This document shows, in pieces, positions 59,518-64,000 of a stretch of DNA of 64,000 nt. A program made the translations under genes and the position numbers. Numbering within the stretch: the stretch's first letter is position 1; the number at the start of each line of letters is the position of its first letter. Source of the stretch: Rosellinia necatrix (taxonomy: Eukaryota; Ascomycota; Sordariomycetes; Xylariales; Xylariaceae). Where the stretch lies: NCBI GenBank assembly GCA_021209875.1, contig JAGYVD010000003.1, positions 2,914,001-2,978,000 of the forward strand, read 5' to 3'. The notes under the pieces are model-generated. The model did not search any database. It was given only the letters and a program-made list of their open reading frames with translations, and was not told where the DNA came from.

Positions 59518-61993
59518 TCATTCATGCCAAGAGTTCATTTCAATATCGCCATCATCTTCTTCATTGTCGTCTTCGTCCATAACATCCAAGCCAACGTCAT
59601 TCCCATCCTCATCGCCCGACTCCGATATATCATCTTGATGCTTTGCTTCTGGTTCAGCACCAATATCCATAACTCGTATTAACCCGGAACCCATGGCCGT
59701 CGCCACCCACCAACTAAATTCGACATTCGGATTCCATGCCAAGGCTGTGATGCGTGTCTGGGGTTCATACAGCACAATTGGTCCGGGCCCTGTGGTCATG
59801 GCCGCTTCTTCGTCAACTTCGCCCTCTACTTGGCCCGAGTTCTTGGCCTGCGATTTTGCTGGCGTGCCTTCTGTTTTCCCTTTGCCCTTCTTTTTAGACC
59901 GACCCCCTTTCGAGTTTTTCTCGCGATTTAGTCTTTGCGTCTCGGCCATCTTCACACCAGTTGGATGTGTGTTGGGTTCGGGTAGAAATCCATGTAGGAT
60001 CCGGCAACTCCCTCGATCCCCTGCTGCCCCGCCGTCGCCCCTACCGTCTGAGAATAGCGGGGGGCTGAATTCGTGTTGGAACAATTTTATCTTGAGAGTC
60101 TTCTCTCTATGGCTCGAGAGCTTACGCAAGGTGTTGAACACCCATATACTGCCATCTGTGGTCCCTGTGAGAATATATGGATGACAAGGGCTTATCGAAA
60201 TGCACGTAGGTTGCCCATTTACAGTAGTTAAGTGTCGGCACAGTGGGAAGCCTCTTACTGGTAAGAAGGTTAAATTTGGATTTCCAGCAAAGGCCGATGG
60301 CCACATTGAGGCAAACCCTCGAAGATGAGGGCTCCATGAGAGGAGATTTGGCTGAAGGGATACCATCATATTTGGGTGATATGTTGTCTCCGCGCTCGGG
60401 CGGCTTAGATCTGTAACAGTTAGAACACCACCGATGGGCACTGTTGAAACTAGGAAGGGATCGGAAGGGTAACCAGAAACGATATCCATAATGGCAGTTG
60501 AATGAACGGCATGTCGCTGAAGGATTCGAGGAGGTGAAAGAGAGTATACTATCACAGAACCATCCGAGAGACCGGCGGCCACACGGTTCATGTTAATCCA
60601 TGTGAAACAGGTGATTTCAATCGAGTACTCCTTGGGTGGCTCAAGCAAAATCATGGGCTCCTCAAAGTCCTCTGCGCTGTGGTAAGCGGAAATATTAATT
60701 GTTATGGCATTGAAGCAGCTCACCAAACTTTTCGCTGATGTCTTGCGTCTCAACGTTTTGAACGCCTATGACTCTGAGTTTGCCGTCGACGCAAAGCACA
60801 CCGAGCAAGCGTGCCATATCTCCAGGTGCGAGGGGTACAGGACACCATTGCATTCTCGATATTCGGCCCCAGGAGAAACATAATGCTTGAGTTAATTTTG
60901 GGGCACTTCGTGAGGGACGAAAAATGCCCCGGCGACCCTTGACTGTCTCAAATTTGAATATTTGAACCGTGCCCCCTTTTTGTTCGGATTCCTTAGATGA
61001 ATCTTCGAGGTTGTTTTGATAGGCCTGGTCGAAAAATGGAATAACCACAATCGCCAATAGTTGATCGACGTGTCCATGTGTAGGAGCCCAAGCTATAGAA
61101 GTTGGAATTCCCCCCACATCAAGAAGACAACCCCCGGGTACGGTTTCTTCGTTGCCCGTGTCATCTATAGGATTGCCAGCGTCAGAGAAGGGGAGGCTTT
61201 CGCCATGTTTGATACGGTATGTTGCTTGGGCCGAGACATGGCCCAAGATCACGCTCAGTTCGCCATGAGCCCGCGGGATAAACCAACGAAACGCCTTGGC
61301 TCCGTCAATGCGAGCAGAGATCTGTCGTTGGAGCTGGTGTACCAAGCGGGTCTCGTATAATCGACGGAATTTGGATCTTTGATCGTCAGCAAAGTCGGCG
61401 GACATCCAGCCATTCTGCGCTATCAAGAGGTGGCGCTGGGAGGTCAGTTTGGGCGGTATAAGCTCATGCTGCCACCACAGCTTTAGATAGCGGTCGAGAG
61501 TAATCCTGCGGTCCGGCTTGTCGCCGAACCACCAGTCGATCAGTTCATAAAAGCGTGTCCACCTCTTGATCGGCCCTATGTAGGTTCTCGTCCATCTCTG
61601 ACCCGGATCCGAAGGGTATGGTGGCACCTCGGCGAAGACCCGTCCCGGCTCGTCTAACTGCTCCTGGTTTGAGCGCTTCGAGGGGTGCCTGGCCTTGCCC
61701 CTCGCGGTTTTCGCGGCCTTTACAGCGGGGGCGCCGAGGCGGCCCTTCAACTTATTGTCTACGCCGTCATCGTCTCCATCGTCGTCTCCATCGTCGTCGT
61801 CTTCCCCCTGCTCGCTTTGCGCCTCATTATCGATGTCCTCGTCGTCATCGTCGCCGCCGGCATCAACGACAAATTCACCCTCCGACGAATCGGCTCTTGT
61901 CAAAGGGCCGTCGTCATCGGATATATCCAGGTCCAGGCCGTAGTCTGCCAATGACCCAAATTGTTTCTTTTTATTTGATTGGCGGAGCCTCAT
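59518..61993 (-). CDS. tfc6: TFIIIC subunit 6-like (Tfc6/Sfc6) WD-repeat protein
   Basis: A probable subunit of the RNA polymerase III factor TFIIIC tauB module, which binds the B box of tRNA genes and can mark chromatin boundaries. Exons: 60724-61993 and 59518-60671; 807 residues, with a 52-bp intron (GTGAGC...GCGCAG). Residues 20-80 are strongly acidic (DDGDDDGDDDG). A basic segment with Ala-Lys-rich runs follows (TARGKARHPSKRSNQ). The conserved core has GQRWTRTYIGPIKRWTRFYELIDWWFG split over 20-plus residues, then beta-propeller blades including IAWAPTHGHVDQLLAI, TCFTWINMNRVAAGLSDGSV, HPYILTGTTDGSIWVF and ITALAWNPNVEF. A Lys-rich insert (SKKKGKGKTEG) and an acidic C-terminus lie at the ends of the last blade. 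I infer the TFIIIC assignment from overall architecture; another WD-repeat chromatin protein is possible. Confidence 0.88.
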
Positions 61994-63894
61994 TGTGCAT
62001 GCACATCAGACAGCAGCACAACAAGGCATGTATTTCGTACTTGCGCAGGACTAAACCGAGGCAGATTGGCAAGGTTAGGTACCTACCTAGGAGGGGCTAA
62101 CGGCTCCGCTTATGACCGCATTATCGATCGATATCAGCTACTTTAGGTCGTAGATACCAGGTCGAGCTACCAACCCACGGCAAATATAAAGGAAGAATTC
62201 ACTGCCTTTTTCATTAATGCTTTTACATGTATAGAAATATTGGCCCGGGCGCTTATCAAGGCGGTTGATAGGGCCGTTCATTACTATGGCGTCAAGTGTT
62301 GATGGTAGAGATCATAAGATGAAAATATTCCTGGCTGAGCTGTAGTCCGTAGGTAACCAGTTACCTACCTAATCTTAGGTAGCTAGTACCTAGCAAAGTA
62401 TACCTGAGCTGTCTGACAGAAGTTGCCTCTAGGCATCTTGGGCACTAAATGGCTCGCCTAGGCCCATCTCTGTCCCGGGGCTTGGCCCGTTTAAGGGCCC
62501 TCCCCCGGAAGCCCTGTGACGCAACCTGCTGTACTAGCGTGAAGCAAATGCACTATAACTATAAGTATCTATGTACCCCTCGTAGTAAGAATCTTCAGGG
62601 GACACTTGCCTGGTAGGTAGCTGCTCTGTGTCCTAGGTGGAAACGGGGAGCATGGTCCGTGTTCAGAACACTTCAAAAGGCCCAGGCACCCAAGTAAGTA
62701 ATTAGTAGCGGGGTAATCTCCCACTTAACATTGAATAGGTATCTATCTACTGGTAGTTATAGAGAGGGATTTACTCGGCCATGAAGTATCTAGGTATATA
62801 AGTATACATACCCAGTGTCCCTTCAATGCAAACCATGCATGTATAGGCGAGAAGGATTGATAAAGCCTGTTCATGTAGTGGCTTTCTGTCCGACTACACG
62901 TGGTTCGGATACTTAGACCGCGAGGGCCTGTGGGACTAGGAATCCCTCGCGCGCGGCTCTGTTCACGGAACAGTTCAAGTAACTAACTACCTACCTACCT
63001 AGGTACCTATAACTATACCTACGTACTTCGGTACCATCGTAGCCGCCTGCACCTAAGGTAGGTACCTAATAGCTACCTACTAGTCCAGTGCTAATGCAAC
63101 CATCCCAATCGTGTTGGGGTGACTTAGTGTACATGGAAAACCCACTTCAGGATGGAAGACAACTCTAATTAGCACCAACTGAAAGCCGCCTACATGCTTA
63201 TGTATGTACCTGCCTATCTTAACCCACAACAAATACCTACACTGTATTACTCACTTCTCTCACCACGTAATCGCACCGTTATTCCCTCTCCGCCGCTTAC
63301 TGGGAACCTCAATGTCTCTCCGTTCGGCAGGATAGTGTCTAGGACTACCTTGGCCTCGGTGCGTCCGAGATCACCCTTCTAGCTTACGCGGAGCCCAGAC
63401 ATATTGGCTCACATGTAAAGTACCATGCATGACGCTGCTCGACTCTCTCTTGTTCTTTCGAATCAGGGGAAATGTACTGTCAGCACCCACGTTACATTGT
63501 GTTGTGCTACCATCCGACACTCTCTGGCTTGCCCGCTCAAGGACGCCGCCACGGATGCTGGTACTAGACTGGTGCTGGTGCTGGTGCTGGTGCTGGTGCT
63601 GGTGCTACTGCCATAGCCTGCTCTGTTTGGCCCCCCTGTCCCCTATGCCCTACTCCCTCCCCGTTGTCATGGTGCCCTTTCGGTCGATGCAGCCGGGGGG
63701 CAGCCTGGGGAGGGGGGGGGTCAAGGGTTAATAGTCGGGGGCGGATGTGACATGGGCCTGGAATGTCTTTCCTCATGCCCCATTTCTGCCTGCTTGCCCA
63801 CCGCGGTCATTGCGCGCATTCTCACCTTAACCCCTCCAGTTATATGTGCCCGATCTTTCGACCATCTATCTCTGATGCCAAAGGAATTCACGCT
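61994..63894. other. Intergenic, right side, with TAGGTACC motifs and a GGTGCT repeat
   Basis: No gene. TAGGTACCTA-type motifs cluster at 62075-62095, 62352-62395, 62610-62625 and 62985-63080. A GGTGCT hexamer repeat lies at 63570-63606. Confidence 0.55.
63570..63606. repeat. (GGTGCT)6 hexanucleotide repeat
   Basis: Six units of GGTGCT in an intergenic stretch. On the plus strand it can read as alternating Leu-Val, on the minus strand as Ala-Pro. Confidence 0.92.
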
Positions 63895-64000
63895 ATGGAA
63901 GAAGCTGCCGCCGTCGGCAATCTTCAGGCCGTGGAGGGCATACTGCCAAGCCTGCTGATAAGCTACGACCTTACTGTTCCTCTCCATGAGAGAGCTGCTC
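63895..64000 (+). CDS. Possible ankyrin-repeat gene, cut by the right edge
   Basis: From the ATG at 63895 the frame reads MEEAAAVGNLQAVEGILPS and then ...VPLHERAA up to the window end. The A-x-x-G-N-x-x-x-V-x-x-x-L pattern followed by Pro-Leu-His-Glu is like the start of ankyrin repeats. Only 35 residues are visible, so this is a weak call; the opposite strand is also open here. Confidence 0.35.
   Translation, partial: MEEAAAVGNLQAVEGILPSLLISYDLTVPLHERAA

Overview
The window is nuclear DNA of a filamentous ascomycete, most likely a Sordariomycete. Evidence for this: genes with several short GT-AG introns (about 50-60 bp in many cases); single-copy fungal genes such as PRP4 kinase, TFIIIC subunit 6, TMA7 and an IZH/PAQR receptor; a HET-S homologue, a family best known from Sordariomycetes; and a TAGGTACCTA-type short motif scattered between genes. 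I cannot name the species.

Layout. 1-5.4 kb: a metallo-beta-lactamase-like protein (+) and a penta-EF-hand protein (-), convergent. 7.3-16.9 kb: the most interesting region, a candidate cell-death signalling locus. It holds one NOD-like receptor (-) with a HET-s-type amyloid motif at its extreme N-terminus, a P-loop NACHT domain and two different ankyrin arrays. Two HeLo-type effector genes (+) with HET-s-type amyloid motifs at their C-termini diverge from it. 17.5-20.3 kb: a ChaC gamma-glutamylcyclotransferase (+) and an RRM protein (-). 25.0-29.1 kb: a large Arg/Ser-rich protein of unknown function (+) and a CitE/CLYBL-type lyase (-). 31.5-32.2 kb: a secreted, Kex2-site-bearing repeat protein (+). 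40.3-41.9 kb: a Ran1-like kinase (-). 52.9-62.0 kb: a housekeeping block of PRP4 kinase (-), TMA7 (+), IZH/PAQR receptor (+) and TFIIIC subunit (-). The right edge cuts a probable ankyrin-type gene (+). About 8 kb (32.2-40.3) and 11 kb (41.9-52.9) hold no gene I can support and are crowded with simple repeats.

How the key genes may work together. In the known Podospora het-S/NWD2 system, an activated NLR folds its N-terminal amyloid motif and templates the matching motif on a HeLo pore-forming effector. All parts of such a circuit are here, and the motifs share a common pattern ending in hydrophobic-Gly-Asp/Asn. The locus also shows damage. The receptor frame carries one in-frame TGA between its two ankyrin arrays. 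The second effector's last amyloid repeat is split by a 2-base frame offset. The start of the HET-S-like gene is not obvious. This could be a decaying or allelically variable locus, sequence error, or, for the TGA, readthrough.

Exon coordinates below are my own splice calls from GT/AG signals and reading-frame agreement; no transcript data were used.
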